Shown here piece by piece: positions 53,366 to 61,822 of a stretch of 64,000 bases of DNA. The stretch spans positions 216,001-280,000 of the forward strand of contig NZ_LMLZ01000024.1 in the NCBI RefSeq assembly GCF_001422735.1, in the 5' to 3' direction. The position numbers were made by a program, and so were the translations under genes. Below the pieces are notes generated by a model, which worked only from the letters and a program-made list of their open reading frames with translations, had not been told where the DNA came from and did not search any database. Source of the stretch: Acidovorax sp. Leaf78 (GTDB lineage Bacteria > Pseudomonadota > Gammaproteobacteria > Burkholderiales > Burkholderiaceae_C). Numbering within the stretch: position 1 is the first letter of the stretch; every line of letters starts with the position of its first letter.

Positions 53366-54128
53366 AGGGCGCTCTGTGCGCCGCCTGGCGGCCTGGGGAG
53401 CGCTGGCGGCTCTGGGCCTTGCGCTGCAAGCTCCGGCGTTTGCGCAGGCTGCGGGTGGGTCATTGCCTCTGGTGGTGGGCAGCGGCCCTGGTGGCACCAA
53501 CTACTCGGTGCCCATCCAGACACTGCTCTTCTTCACGGCCCTGTCCTTTTTGCCCGCCGTGCTCCTCATGATGACCGGCTTCACGCGCATCGTGATCGTG
53601 CTGTCGTTGCTGCGGCAGGCGCTGGGCACGCAGTCGGCGCCGCCCAACCAGGTCATCATCGGGCTGTCGTTGTTCCTCACGTTCTTTGTAATGGGGCCCA
53701 CGCTGGACCGGGTGTACCAGGACGCATATGTGCCGTACACCACCAATGCGATCACGTTCGATCAGGCCCTGGAAAAAGCCGAGGCGCCGATGCGCAGCTT
53801 CATGCTCAAGCAGACCCGGCAGTCGGACTTTGCGCTGTTCTCCCGTCTGGCCCGCCTGGACCCGAAGGTCACTGCCGAGACGGCACCACTGCGCGTGCTG
53901 GTGCCGGCCTTCGTCACCAGTGAATTGAAGTCGGCGTTTCAGATCGGCTTCATGATCTTCATCCCGTTTCTGGTGATCGACATGGTGGTGTCCAGCATCC
54001 TGATGTCGCTGGGCATGATGATGCTGTCGCCGGTGCTGGTGGCGTTGCCGTTCAAGCTCATGCTGTTTGTGCTGGCCGACGGCTGGAACCTGCTGATCGG
54101 CTCGCTCGCAGCCAGCTTCGTACCCTGA
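53358..54128 (+). CDS. fliP: flagellar export channel protein FliP
   Basis: A 256-residue protein with a cleavable N-terminal signal (AALGLALQAPAFA) and four membrane segments. Family segments are FFTALSFLPAVLLMMTGFTR, then NQVIIGLSLFLTFFVMGPT and FQIGFMIFIPFLVIDMVVSS. Five copies form the core of the export pore. ATG 53358 overlaps the fliO stop. Confidence 0.95.
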   Translation: MVEGRSVRRLAAWGALAALGLALQAPAFAQAAGGSLPLVVGSGPGGTNYSVPIQTLLFFTALSFLPAVLLMMTGFTRIVIVLSLLRQALGTQSAPPNQVIIGLSLFLTFFVMGPTLDRVYQDAYVPYTTNAITFDQALEKAEAPMRSFMLKQTRQSDFALFSRLARLDPKVTAETAPLRVLVPAFVTSELKSAFQIGFMIFIPFLVIDMVVSSILMSLGMMMLSPVLVALPFKLMLFVLADGWNLLIGSLAASFVP

Positions 54129-54139
54129 AGGAGTCCGCA

Positions 54140-54409
54140 ATGACCTCGCAAATGGTGCTGACCATCGGGCGCGATGCCCTGACGCTGCTGCTGATGATCT
54201 CCATGCCCGTGCTGGGCGTGGTGATGGCTGTCGGCCTGGTCGTGAGCATCTTCCAGGCCGTCACGCAAATCCATGAAGCCACGCTGGCATTCGTGCCCAA
54301 GCTGATCGCTGCCATGGTGGTGTTTGCCATCGCTGGCCCCTGGATGATCAGCACGCTGGTGGATTTCATCCGCCGGACGATTGAGTCCATTCCGTCGATG
54401 ATCGGCTAG
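54140..54409 (+). CDS. fliQ: flagellar export channel protein FliQ
   Basis: An 89-residue protein of two hydrophobic hairpin helices, with the conserved segment IFQAVTQIHEATLAFVPKL in the loop. The length is exactly that of the family. It lies 11 bases after fliP. Confidence 0.95.
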   Translation: MTSQMVLTIGRDALTLLLMISMPVLGVVMAVGLVVSIFQAVTQIHEATLAFVPKLIAAMVVFAIAGPWMISTLVDFIRRTIESIPSMIG

Positions 54410-54481
54410 GCCACGCATCTGCCGTCCCCACCCGGCGACGGTTGTCTGGCCCTGCCTGTTTTGCCCCGCTGAGGACCGCGC

Positions 54482-55246
54482 GTGATCACCTTTTCGGAAG
54501 CCCAGTTGATGGCGTGGCTGTCGCCCATCCTGTGGCCTTTTCTGCGGGTGCTGGCGGTGTTTACGGTGGCGCCCGTGTTCTCCATGCGCGTCATCCCGAT
54601 GCGGGTGAAAGTCGGCCTGGCGTTTCTGGTGGCCGTGTGCGCGCAAGGCGTGCTGGGTGAGCAGCCGGTCATCAGCGTCAATGGGCGCGAAGCGATGGCG
54701 GCGGTGGCCCAGCAGGTGGTCGTAGGGCTCGCCATCGGCTTTGCGGTGCGGCTGGTGTTTGCCGCCGTGGAGCTGGCAGGCGAACTCATCGGCTTGCAGA
54801 TGGGGCTCAACTTCGCGTCGTTCTTCGATCCGTCCTCCAACACGCAGATCAGCGCGGTGGCGCGTTTCTTCGGGCACATGTCCTTGCTGCTGTTCGTGGT
54901 GATCAACGGGCATCTGTTGATTCTCATGGCCGTGGTGAAGAGCTTCGAGCGGTTCCCGGTCAACGGCAACTTCATGCAGGCACTAGGCCAGATGCGACTG
55001 CACGAGATGGGTTCGGCGCTGTTCTCGAGTGCGCTGTGGATTGCGCTGCCCATGATTGCGCTGCTGCTCTTCGTCAACCTGACCCTGGGCATCATTTCGC
55101 GGGTCGCACCGCAGATGAACATCTACTCGGTGGGATTTCCCGTCACGCTGACGGTGGGCATGCTGGGCATTGCGGCGACACTGCCCCTGCTGGAGCAACC
55201 CGTGCTGGCGCTGATGCAAAAGGCGGTGGATCTTTTCGCCAGGTAG
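54482..55246 (+). CDS. fliR: flagellar export channel protein FliR
   Basis: A 254-residue membrane protein with about six hydrophobic segments. It starts MITFSEAQLMAWLSPILWPF and carries GELIGLQMGLNFASFFDPSS. GTG 54482 has GAGGA upstream. It ends the fliLMNOPQR block and converges with the response-regulator gene after 16 bases, with no clear terminator in between. Confidence 0.94.
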   Translation: MITFSEAQLMAWLSPILWPFLRVLAVFTVAPVFSMRVIPMRVKVGLAFLVAVCAQGVLGEQPVISVNGREAMAAVAQQVVVGLAIGFAVRLVFAAVELAGELIGLQMGLNFASFFDPSSNTQISAVARFFGHMSLLLFVVINGHLLILMAVVKSFERFPVNGNFMQALGQMRLHEMGSALFSSALWIALPMIALLLFVNLTLGIISRVAPQMNIYSVGFPVTLTVGMLGIAATLPLLEQPVLALMQKAVDLFAR

Positions 55247-55262
55247 GCGGCACCGTGGCGCG

Positions 55263-55892
55263 CTACACCAAACCGTTGCGGATGGCGTAGACCGTCAGTT
55301 CCGCGTTGTTGGAGAGCTTGAGTTTTTCGAGCACCCGGGAGCGATAGACGCTCACGGTCTTGGGGCTCAGCATCAGCTCTTCGGCGATGTCCGACAGGCG
55401 CCTGCCGGAGGCGATCTTGACCAGGGTCTGCAGCTCCCGTTCTGACAGCGTGGTGTGAGGCAGCTCCGGAGTCGGCTGCGCCAAGCTGTCGGCCAGCATC
55501 TGCGCCACCTCCGCCGTGAGGTACTTGCGGCCCTGCATCACGGTGCGCACGGCCGCAATCAATTCGACCGGGTCGCCGGCCTTGTTGGCATAGCCCTGGG
55601 CCCCGGCTTTGAGGCAGCGCAGGGCGTACTGGTCTTCGGGGTACATCGACACCACCAGGACCTTGATGGCCGAGTGGGTCTCGCGCAGGCTGGTGAGTAC
55701 TTCGAGGCCGCTGCGGCCCGGCATGTTCAGGTCGAGCAGCAGCACGTCGCAGGTGGCGGTGCGCAGCACGTCCCGGAGCTCGGAATACCCCCCGGCTTCG
55801 CCCGTGACCTCGATGTCCGGCGCATCGGCCAGTGTGTCGCGAATCCCACGCCGCAGCACGGCATGGTCATCGCACAGGACCACATGAATCAC
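55263..55892 (-). CDS. NarL/FixJ-type response regulator
   Basis: A 209-residue protein. The receiver domain (1-120) has the acidic pair at Asp8-Asp9 and the phosphoacceptor Asp54 in LLLDLNMPGRSG. The LuxR-type helix-turn-helix (about 145-205) reads LSERELQTLVKIASGRRLSD then LMLSPKTVSVYRSRVLEKL. The GTG start at 55892 overlaps the sensor gene stop (GTGA). Its targets are unknown; the location between fliR and the che cluster suggests a motility or attachment role. Confidence 0.88.
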   Translation of the reverse strand: MIHVVLCDDHAVLRRGIRDTLADAPDIEVTGEAGGYSELRDVLRTATCDVLLLDLNMPGRSGLEVLTSLRETHSAIKVLVVSMYPEDQYALRCLKAGAQGYANKAGDPVELIAAVRTVMQGRKYLTAEVAQMLADSLAQPTPELPHTTLSERELQTLVKIASGRRLSDIAEELMLSPKTVSVYRSRVLEKLKLSNNAELTVYAIRNGLV

Positions 55893-57001
55893 TGAGCATC
55901 TCCAGAATCGGGTGGTATGGCCTGTGATGTTAGCGGTATGGACAGGATCACGGAGGTTCCGTGGCCCGGCCGGCTGCTGATATCCAGCCATCCCCCGACG
56001 GTCCGGGCACGCTCGTGCAGGCCCTTGAGGCCGAAAGCCTTGGGCTTGTCGAGCATTTGAGCGTCGATACCTTTGCCGTCATCGGTCACTTCCAGGGTCA
56101 ACACTCCCTCCCTGTCAGACAGGTCGATGTCCACCTTGCGGGGCTGGGCATGCTTGGAAATGTTGGTCAGCGCCTCTTGTGCGGTGCGGTAGGCCACCAG
56201 CTGGACCTCCGGGGGCGTGTGCACGGTCTCGCTGTTGCTGACCACCCGGGCCGGAACGCCCGTGCGGCGTTCGAAACCGGCGGCCAGCCACTGCACGGCA
56301 GCCACCAGACCCTGCTCGAGGATGGGAGGGCGCAGGTTCATCATGATGCGCTGGCTGGCGCCAATGGCGTGCTGGAGCATGTCGGTGGCGGACTGGGCGT
56401 GCTCCTGCATGGCCGGGTCCGAGCTGTGGCGTCCGATCCACGCCACATCAAATCGCACCGCGGTCAGCGCGCCGCCGATGTCGTCGTGGATCTCGCGGGC
56501 TATCGATGCGCGCTCCTGCTCGATCGACAGCTGCAGGTGTTCGGTCAGGTCTGCGAGCCTGCGCTCCGATGCGGCCAGGTCCGCCACGGCCTGCTCGCGC
56601 GCCCGGCGGGCCTCGTGCACCTCGATCGCGCGTGCAATCACGTGCGGAAGCCGCTGGAGGTCATCTTTGAGCAGGTAGTCGGCGATCCCCAGGCGCATCG
56701 CATCCACCGCTGCCGCTTCGCCAATAGCCCCTGAAAGCAGCACGAAGGGGGGATGTTGCGGCTTTTGCGCCACATGTGACCAGGCGTCCAGTGCGGTGAA
56801 GCCTGGCAGTCGGTAATCCGCCAGGATGACGTCAAAAGACTGCTGATCGGTAAGCTTTTGAAATTCGGGAAGCGAATCCACCCTCTGGAGGTGGCATTGA
56901 AGGCCGGATCGCCGCAATATCCTGGCAGTCAGGTCGTGATCTGTCAGTGAATCTTCAAGATGCAGGATGTTCAGGGTCTGGTCTGATGCTATGGTGACCA
57001 T
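55889..57001 (-). CDS. receiver-histidine kinase (HisKA_3 type)
   Basis: A 370-residue cytoplasmic protein with no membrane segment. The N-terminal receiver domain has LHLEDS and the phosphoacceptor in VILADYRLPGFTALD. A coiled-coil linker (about 135-165) leads to the dimerisation box ERASIAREIHDDIGGALTAV with the phosphorylated His, then the ATPase region LVAYRTAQEALTNISKHAQP and VTDDGKGIDAQML. The receiver could gate the kinase. A -10 box lies only 9 bases from the ATG, so the mRNA may be leaderless. Confidence 0.85.
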   Translation of the reverse strand: MVTIASDQTLNILHLEDSLTDHDLTARILRRSGLQCHLQRVDSLPEFQKLTDQQSFDVILADYRLPGFTALDAWSHVAQKPQHPPFVLLSGAIGEAAAVDAMRLGIADYLLKDDLQRLPHVIARAIEVHEARRAREQAVADLAASERRLADLTEHLQLSIEQERASIAREIHDDIGGALTAVRFDVAWIGRHSSDPAMQEHAQSATDMLQHAIGASQRIMMNLRPPILEQGLVAAVQWLAAGFERRTGVPARVVSNSETVHTPPEVQLVAYRTAQEALTNISKHAQPRKVDIDLSDREGVLTLEVTDDGKGIDAQMLDKPKAFGLKGLHERARTVGGWLDISSRPGHGTSVILSIPLTSQAIPPDSGDAQ

Positions 57002-57010
57002 AGGGGCGCT

Positions 57011-57038
57011 ATCATAGGATACAAATTGGAACAAACAA
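57011..57038 (-). promoter_or_regulatory. sigma-70-type promoter for the sensor kinase gene
   Basis: On the minus strand, TTGTTT (57038-57033), a 16-base spacer and TATGAT (57016-57011) fit sigma-70. The -10 box ends 9 bases before the start codon at 57001. An inverted repeat ACAAAC/GTTTGT (57031-57036 and 57043-57048) overlaps the -35. Confidence 0.5.
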
Positions 57039-57063
57039 GGGTGTTTGTCCGGTTGGGGCGGTT

Positions 57064-57090
57064 TCAGCGTACGCGTCCAATGGGCGATAA
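57064..57090 (+). promoter_or_regulatory. sigma-28-like promoter for the che cluster
   Basis: GGCGATAA (57083-57090) matches 7 of 8 bases of the FliA -10 box. The -35 candidate TCAGCGTA (57064-57071), at 11-base spacing, matches only 3 of 8. It lies 96 bases upstream of the first gene of the cluster. Confidence 0.4.
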
Positions 57091-57185
57091 CGCCGCGGTG
57101 CGTGCACCGGTTTTGGCTGTTGTGCGTGTATCGTAGTCCTGTGTTTTTTGCGTGCTGTGCTGCTGCGTGCTGCGATGGAGAAACG

Positions 57186-57632
57186 ATGCAATCTACGCTA
57201 ACAACCTCTGGAGGACCTGCTGTCCAGGTTCCCGTCATGGTGGCGGCAGAGTTGCAAGACTCCCTGCTGGTTGTCATGCACGACCTCCATCGGCTGGAGG
57301 GACTGCTGAGCCATGCCACCGACAACCTCATGGAACGCTTTGGCGAGGCCAATGCGGTGCTGACCGATGAGACCGTGGCCCATTCCCCGGAACTGGTGGC
57401 GGCGCGGGCTGCGCTGCGCAACGCCGTGACCGAGCTCCAGTTCCAGGACATGGCGTCCCAATTGATCTGGCACACCACCAAGGTTCTGCAGGGATGCGCT
57501 TTCCGGCTGGCCTCGGAGGCCATGGGACACGAGGATGGGGAAGAGGCCGCGCCTTTCGCCGAAATGGCGCCAGACCGCCCGAACCCGGTCACTCAGAGCG
57601 AGATGGATGCAGGTTCGGTGGACCTGTTCTGA
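57186..57632 (+). CDS. CheZ-motif protein, candidate second CheY-P phosphatase
   Basis: A 148-residue, mostly helical protein not recognised as a named family member. Residues 83-100 read ELQFQDMASQLIWHTTKV; Asp88 and Gln92 sit in the same F-x-D-x3-Q-x-I pattern as Asp133 and Gln137 of CheZ. It is much shorter than CheZ and lacks the long four-helix region. The C-terminus is GSVDLF, identical to that of CheD in the same cluster. It lies directly before cheY2. ATG 57186 has GGAG upstream. Confidence 0.6.
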   Translation: MQSTLTTSGGPAVQVPVMVAAELQDSLLVVMHDLHRLEGLLSHATDNLMERFGEANAVLTDETVAHSPELVAARAALRNAVTELQFQDMASQLIWHTTKVLQGCAFRLASEAMGHEDGEEAAPFAEMAPDRPNPVTQSEMDAGSVDLF

Positions 57633-57681
57633 CCTTTACACCGCTGGTTAACCTATATATTCAAGTCAGTTGGAGCCATAC

Positions 57682-58044
57682 ATGCAATCGATCCTTGCCG
57701 TAGATGATTCACCCTCCATGCGGAAAATGGTGTCGTTCACCCTGACGGGCGCCGGCTATCACGTTGTGGAGGCGGTGGATGGGCAGGATGCCCTGGAGAA
57801 GGCCGAGAGTCACGATATCGATCTCGTGCTGGCCGACCAGAACATGCCGCGGCTCGACGGGATCGGCCTGACCCGCAAACTGCGCGAGAACCCCAAGTTC
57901 AAGACCATTCCCATTCTGATCCTGACCACCGAGTCCAGCGACCAGATGAAGCAGGCAGGACGCACCGCAGGCGCAACGGGCTGGCTGGTCAAGCCGTTCG
58001 ACCCCAATCGCCTGATCGAAGTCATCCAAAAAGTGATCCGCTGA
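57682..58044 (+). CDS. cheY2: chemotaxis response regulator CheY (copy 2)
   Basis: A 120-residue single receiver domain. Motifs are LAVDDSPSMRKMV, the phosphoacceptor Asp52 in LVLADQNMPRLDG, the Thr in LILTTESS and the Lys in WLVKPFDPNRLIE. ATG 57682 has GGAG 7 bases upstream. It lies between the CheZ-motif gene and cheA and differs clearly from copy 1; its motor binding may be weaker, and it could act as a phosphate sink or feed a second output. Confidence 0.92.
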   Translation: MQSILAVDDSPSMRKMVSFTLTGAGYHVVEAVDGQDALEKAESHDIDLVLADQNMPRLDGIGLTRKLRENPKFKTIPILILTTESSDQMKQAGRTAGATGWLVKPFDPNRLIEVIQKVIR

Positions 58045-58087
58045 GCCCAGTCGGCCCGGACTACCCAGTACACAGCAGGAGCCTACG

Positions 58088-60238
58088 ATGGCGGATACCT
58101 ACCAAGAAGGATCGGGCGGGGGCGCTGACTTCGACCTGAGCCAGTTCTACCAGATCTTCTTTGAAGAGGCCGGCGAGAACCTCGACCAGATGGAGCACAT
58201 GCTCCTCAATCTGGACCTGGTCAATGCCAATGACGAGGAACTCAACGGGATCTTCCGTTGCGCTCACTCGATCAAGGGCGGCTCAGCCACGTTCGGTTTT
58301 TCGGATGTGGCGGAGCTGACGCACCAGATGGAGTCGCTGCTGGACAAGCTGCGCCGCCACGAGCTGCAGCCGATTCCTCAGATGGTCGACGTGTTGCTGG
58401 AGTCTGCCGACGCTTCGCGCAGTCTGCTCGCCCGCCACCAGGCAGGTGGCCAGGGCGAGGCGGTGTCCACCGCATCGCTGGTGCGCCGTATCAGCGACCT
58501 GGCGGCCGGGCAAGTGCCTGGCGAGGCTGCCGCTGCAGCGGCACCGCCGCCCCCAGCACCGGCACCAGCGCCAGCGCCTGCTCCGGTAGCAGCTGCACCT
58601 GCGCCCAAGGCCGCAACGCCAGCCGTGGCAGGGCAGGCACGCAAACTCCAGATTCAGATCGGCCCGCTGGAGCGTTTGCAGCAAGCCGATGCCATCAAGG
58701 AGTTGTTCCGCGACATTCCAGGCCTGGGCGCGATCCAGGACCTGGAGAGTTCGCAGCCGAACACCCGCCTCTTCGCAGTGGAAACCACCTCCACCGACGA
58801 CGACCTGCTGGACCTGTTTGCCTTCCATGTGGCCAAGGAACAGGTGCTCATCCGCGATGCAGCGGCAGCAGCAGACAGCGCTCAGCCTCTGGCAGACGAC
58901 GAGGAAGTGTTGGTCGCTGTCGACCCGTCTGGCAGCGAGGCGCCGTACGGTTTCTTCAACGATGCGCCCGGAGCGCCTTCTGACGCGCCGCAGGCTGCCG
59001 CACAGGCCCCCTCTCAGGCCAAGGCTGTGGCTCCCAAGGCTGCCGAGCCCAAAGCCGCCATCCAGGCCCAAATGGAATCCACCACCATCCGGGTGGACGT
59101 CAAGAAGGTCGATCAGCTGATCAACCTGGTGGGTGAACTGGTCATCACCCAGGCGATGCTGGCGCAAAACAGCCGTGGCCTGGATGCCGGCGCCTACCAG
59201 CAACTGCTGGCAGGCCTGGCCGATCTGGACCGCAACACGCGCGACCTGCAGGAATCGGTCATGTCGATCCGCATGATCCCCATGTCCATCGTGTTCAGCC
59301 GGTTCCCGCGCATGCTGCGCGACCTCGCAAATAAGTTGGGCAAGAAGGTGGAGCTGGTCACGCTGGGCGAAGCCACCGAGCTGGACAAGGGCCTGGTCGA
59401 GAAGATCACCGACCCACTGACCCACCTGGTGCGCAACAGCTGCGACCACGGTATCGAAATGCCGGCCGACCGCCTGGCCAAGGGCAAGTCGGAGCACGGG
59501 ACCATCACCCTGTCGGCGTCCCACCAGGGCGGCTCGATCGTGATCGAGGTGCGCGACGACGGCCGCGGGCTGTCGCGCGACAAGATCCTGAAGAAAGCCC
59601 AGGAGCGTGGCCTGGAAGTGTCCGAGCAGATGAGCGACGCCGAGGTGTGGCAGCTGATCTTCGCGCCGGGCTTCTCCACCGCCGACGAAGTTACCGACGT
59701 GTCCGGCCGCGGTGTGGGCATGGACGTGGTCAAGCGCAATATCGCAGCGCTCAACGGCTCGGTCGAGATCGATTCCGCCGAAGGCTACGGCATGAAGGTC
59801 TCCGTGCGCCTGCCGCTCACCCTGGCCATCATGGACGGCATGTCGGTGGGCGTGAGCGACGAGGTCTACATCCTGCCGCTGTCGTCGGTCGTGGAGTCCT
59901 TCCAGGTCAACTCGGACGACGTGAGCACCGTGGCGCAAGGTTCCCAGCTGGTGAAGGTGCGCGACGAGTACATGCCGGTGATCGCCCTGGAGAAGATCTT
60001 CCAGGTACCGCGCTTCGACCCCAACAAGTCCAGCAACATCATGGTCGTCGTGGAGGCCGATGGCAGCCGCGTGGCTTTGCTGGTGGATGAGCTTCTGGGC
60101 CAGCACCAGGTGGTGGTCAAGAACCTGGAGTCGAACTACCGCAAGGTGCCCAACGTGTCTGGCGCGACCATTCTGGGCGACGGCACGGTGGCCCTGATTC
60201 TGGACACGGGCGGTCTGGTGCGCAGGGCGCGCCACTAA
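58088..60238 (+). CDS. cheA: chemotaxis histidine kinase CheA
   Basis: A 716-residue kinase. The Hpt domain carries the phosphorylated His60 in CAHSIKGGSATFGFS. A Pro/Ala linker (about 150-180) leads to a response-regulator-binding region, then the dimerisation domain (DVKKVDQLINLVGELVITQA), the ATPase domain (LVRNSCDHGIEMPADR then RDDGRGLSRDKIL) and the C-terminal CheW-like domain. It receives receptor input and phosphorylates CheY and CheB. Confidence 0.96.
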   Translation: MADTYQEGSGGGADFDLSQFYQIFFEEAGENLDQMEHMLLNLDLVNANDEELNGIFRCAHSIKGGSATFGFSDVAELTHQMESLLDKLRRHELQPIPQMVDVLLESADASRSLLARHQAGGQGEAVSTASLVRRISDLAAGQVPGEAAAAAAPPPPAPAPAPAPAPVAAAPAPKAATPAVAGQARKLQIQIGPLERLQQADAIKELFRDIPGLGAIQDLESSQPNTRLFAVETTSTDDDLLDLFAFHVAKEQVLIRDAAAAADSAQPLADDEEVLVAVDPSGSEAPYGFFNDAPGAPSDAPQAAAQAPSQAKAVAPKAAEPKAAIQAQMESTTIRVDVKKVDQLINLVGELVITQAMLAQNSRGLDAGAYQQLLAGLADLDRNTRDLQESVMSIRMIPMSIVFSRFPRMLRDLANKLGKKVELVTLGEATELDKGLVEKITDPLTHLVRNSCDHGIEMPADRLAKGKSEHGTITLSASHQGGSIVIEVRDDGRGLSRDKILKKAQERGLEVSEQMSDAEVWQLIFAPGFSTADEVTDVSGRGVGMDVVKRNIAALNGSVEIDSAEGYGMKVSVRLPLTLAIMDGMSVGVSDEVYILPLSSVVESFQVNSDDVSTVAQGSQLVKVRDEYMPVIALEKIFQVPRFDPNKSSNIMVVVEADGSRVALLVDELLGQHQVVVKNLESNYRKVPNVSGATILGDGTVALILDTGGLVRRARH

Positions 60239-60301
60239 TTTCAAGCGATTCGAGCGCGCCAGCCTGCAGCGGGCGGCGCGGCTTAAAAAGGAGTGTGCAC
60301 C

Positions 60302-60790
60302 ATGAGTGTGATTGGAAAGACAGCAGAAGCGGTGCCAACCGGTACGCGGGAATACCTCACGTTCCGTCTCGATCAGGAAGAGTACGGGATCGATATCCTG
60401 AAGGTGCAGGAGATCCGGGGCTACGAGCCCCCGACACGCATTGCGAACGCCCCGAGCTTCATCAAGGGTGTGGTCAATCTGCGCGGCACCATCGTGCCTA
60501 TCGTGGACATGCGCATCAAGTTCAACTGCGCGCAGGCCGACTACAACAGTTTCACGGTGGTCATCATCCTGAACCTGCGCAACCGGGTGGTCGGGATCGT
60601 GGTGGACTCGGTGAGCGATGTGATGGAGCTGACGCCTGAAAGCATCCGTTCCGCACCCGATATCGAAAGCGCGATCGATGCCAGCTGCATCCTGGGCCTG
60701 GGCTCGGTGGGTGAGCGCATGCTGATCCTGCTGGATATCGAAAAGCTCATGTCCGGCGTAGACATGGGGCTGGTGGCGGCCACCGAATAG
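60302..60790 (+). CDS. cheW: chemotaxis coupling protein CheW
   Basis: A 162-residue adaptor between receptors and CheA. Family segments are [20 protein letters not shown], then [20 protein letters not shown] and [19 protein letters not shown] 60302 has AAGGAG 8 bases upstream. No receptor gene lies next to it. Confidence 0.95.
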   Translation: MSVIGKTAEAVPTGTREYLTFRLDQEEYGIDILKVQEIRGYEPPTRIANAPSFIKGVVNLRGTIVPIVDMRIKFNCAQADYNSFTVVIILNLRNRVVGIVVDSVSDVMELTPESIRSAPDIESAIDASCILGLGSVGERMLILLDIEKLMSGVDMGLVAATE

Positions 60791-60890
60791 GCCACACCCG
60801 CATGGACCGGCGACGGCGGCAGTGGGCCGCGTCGCCACTGTGGCTTGCAGATCTCTTGGAGTGAACAGAACTTCCCGTCGGATGATCAAT

Positions 60891-61790
60891 ATGGCCCAAC
60901 CCACCAGCGCATCTGCTTCAGCCCGATCCCCCGCGTCCCGGGCGGAATCCGCCATGGCCGGGGCTCCATCGGGGCCTTTGGCGCAGGGGCGTGAGTTCGT
61001 CTGGACCAATGCCGACTTCGCGCGCGTCCAGGCCTTGATCTATCAACGCGCGGGCATCAGCCTGCACGATGGCAAGCACGCCATGGTGTACAGCCGCCTG
61101 TCGCGGCGGCTGCGGGATACCGGCCATTCGAGCTTTCATGACTACCTGGGTTGGCTGGAAACGCACGACGGCCCCGAGTGGCAGGAATTCATCAACGCGC
61201 TTACCACCAACCTCACGGCCTTTTTTCGCGAGCAGCACCATTTCGAAATCTTTGCCTCGCACCTGCGGGGCAAGCCGGGCACCAGCTGGCGAGTCTGGTG
61301 CAATGCTGCGTCCACGGGCGAGGAGCCGTATTCCATCGTCATGACCGCTTTCGAAGCGCTGGGGGCCAACGGTTCGTTCAAGCTCACGGCCAGCGACATC
61401 GACTCGCGGGTGCTGGCGACGGCGGCGCAGGGCGTGTACCGGCTGGATGGCCTCAAGGGCCTCAGCCCCGAGCGCCTGCAAAAGTTCTTTCTGCGCGGCA
61501 AGGCGGGCAACACCGGCATGGTGCGGGCCAAGCCCGAACTGCGCCGCGCCATCGACTTCATGAGCGTCAATCTCATCCGCGACGACTGGCCGTTCAAGGA
61601 ACCGTTCGACGTGGTCTTTTGCCGCAACGTCATGATCTACTTCGATGCGCCCACCCAGCGGCGTGTGCTGGAACGAATCCACAGGGTGCTCAAGCCCGGT
61701 GGCATGCTGTTTGTGGGCCATGCAGAGAATTTCAGTGAATCCAGAGACCTGTTTACGCTGCGTGGCAAGACGGTGTACGAGCGCCGTTGA
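60891..61790 (+). CDS. cheR: chemotaxis receptor methyltransferase CheR
   Basis: A 299-residue SAM-dependent enzyme that methylates receptor glutamates. Segments are TNLTAFFREQHHFEIF, the SAM loop WCNAASTGEEPYSIVM and the C-terminal motif DVVFCRNVMIYFD followed by FVGHAEN. The first about 40 residues are disordered-looking. The start is uncertain: ATG 60882, 60891 or 60954 are all possible and none has a strong ribosome-binding site. Confidence 0.93.
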   Translation: MAQPTSASASARSPASRAESAMAGAPSGPLAQGREFVWTNADFARVQALIYQRAGISLHDGKHAMVYSRLSRRLRDTGHSSFHDYLGWLETHDGPEWQEFINALTTNLTAFFREQHHFEIFASHLRGKPGTSWRVWCNAASTGEEPYSIVMTAFEALGANGSFKLTASDIDSRVLATAAQGVYRLDGLKGLSPERLQKFFLRGKAGNTGMVRAKPELRRAIDFMSVNLIRDDWPFKEPFDVVFCRNVMIYFDAPTQRRVLERIHRVLKPGGMLFVGHAENFSESRDLFTLRGKTVYERR

Positions 61791-61822
61791 CCTGTCCATG
61801 TTGTCGCACCGCACCTAGCACC

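Noticed and set aside
57645..57665. TTTACA and TATATT as a promoter for cheY2
   Set aside because: The spacing is only 15 bases and the gene lies 49 bases after its upstream neighbour in an apparent operon; the evidence is too weak to list.
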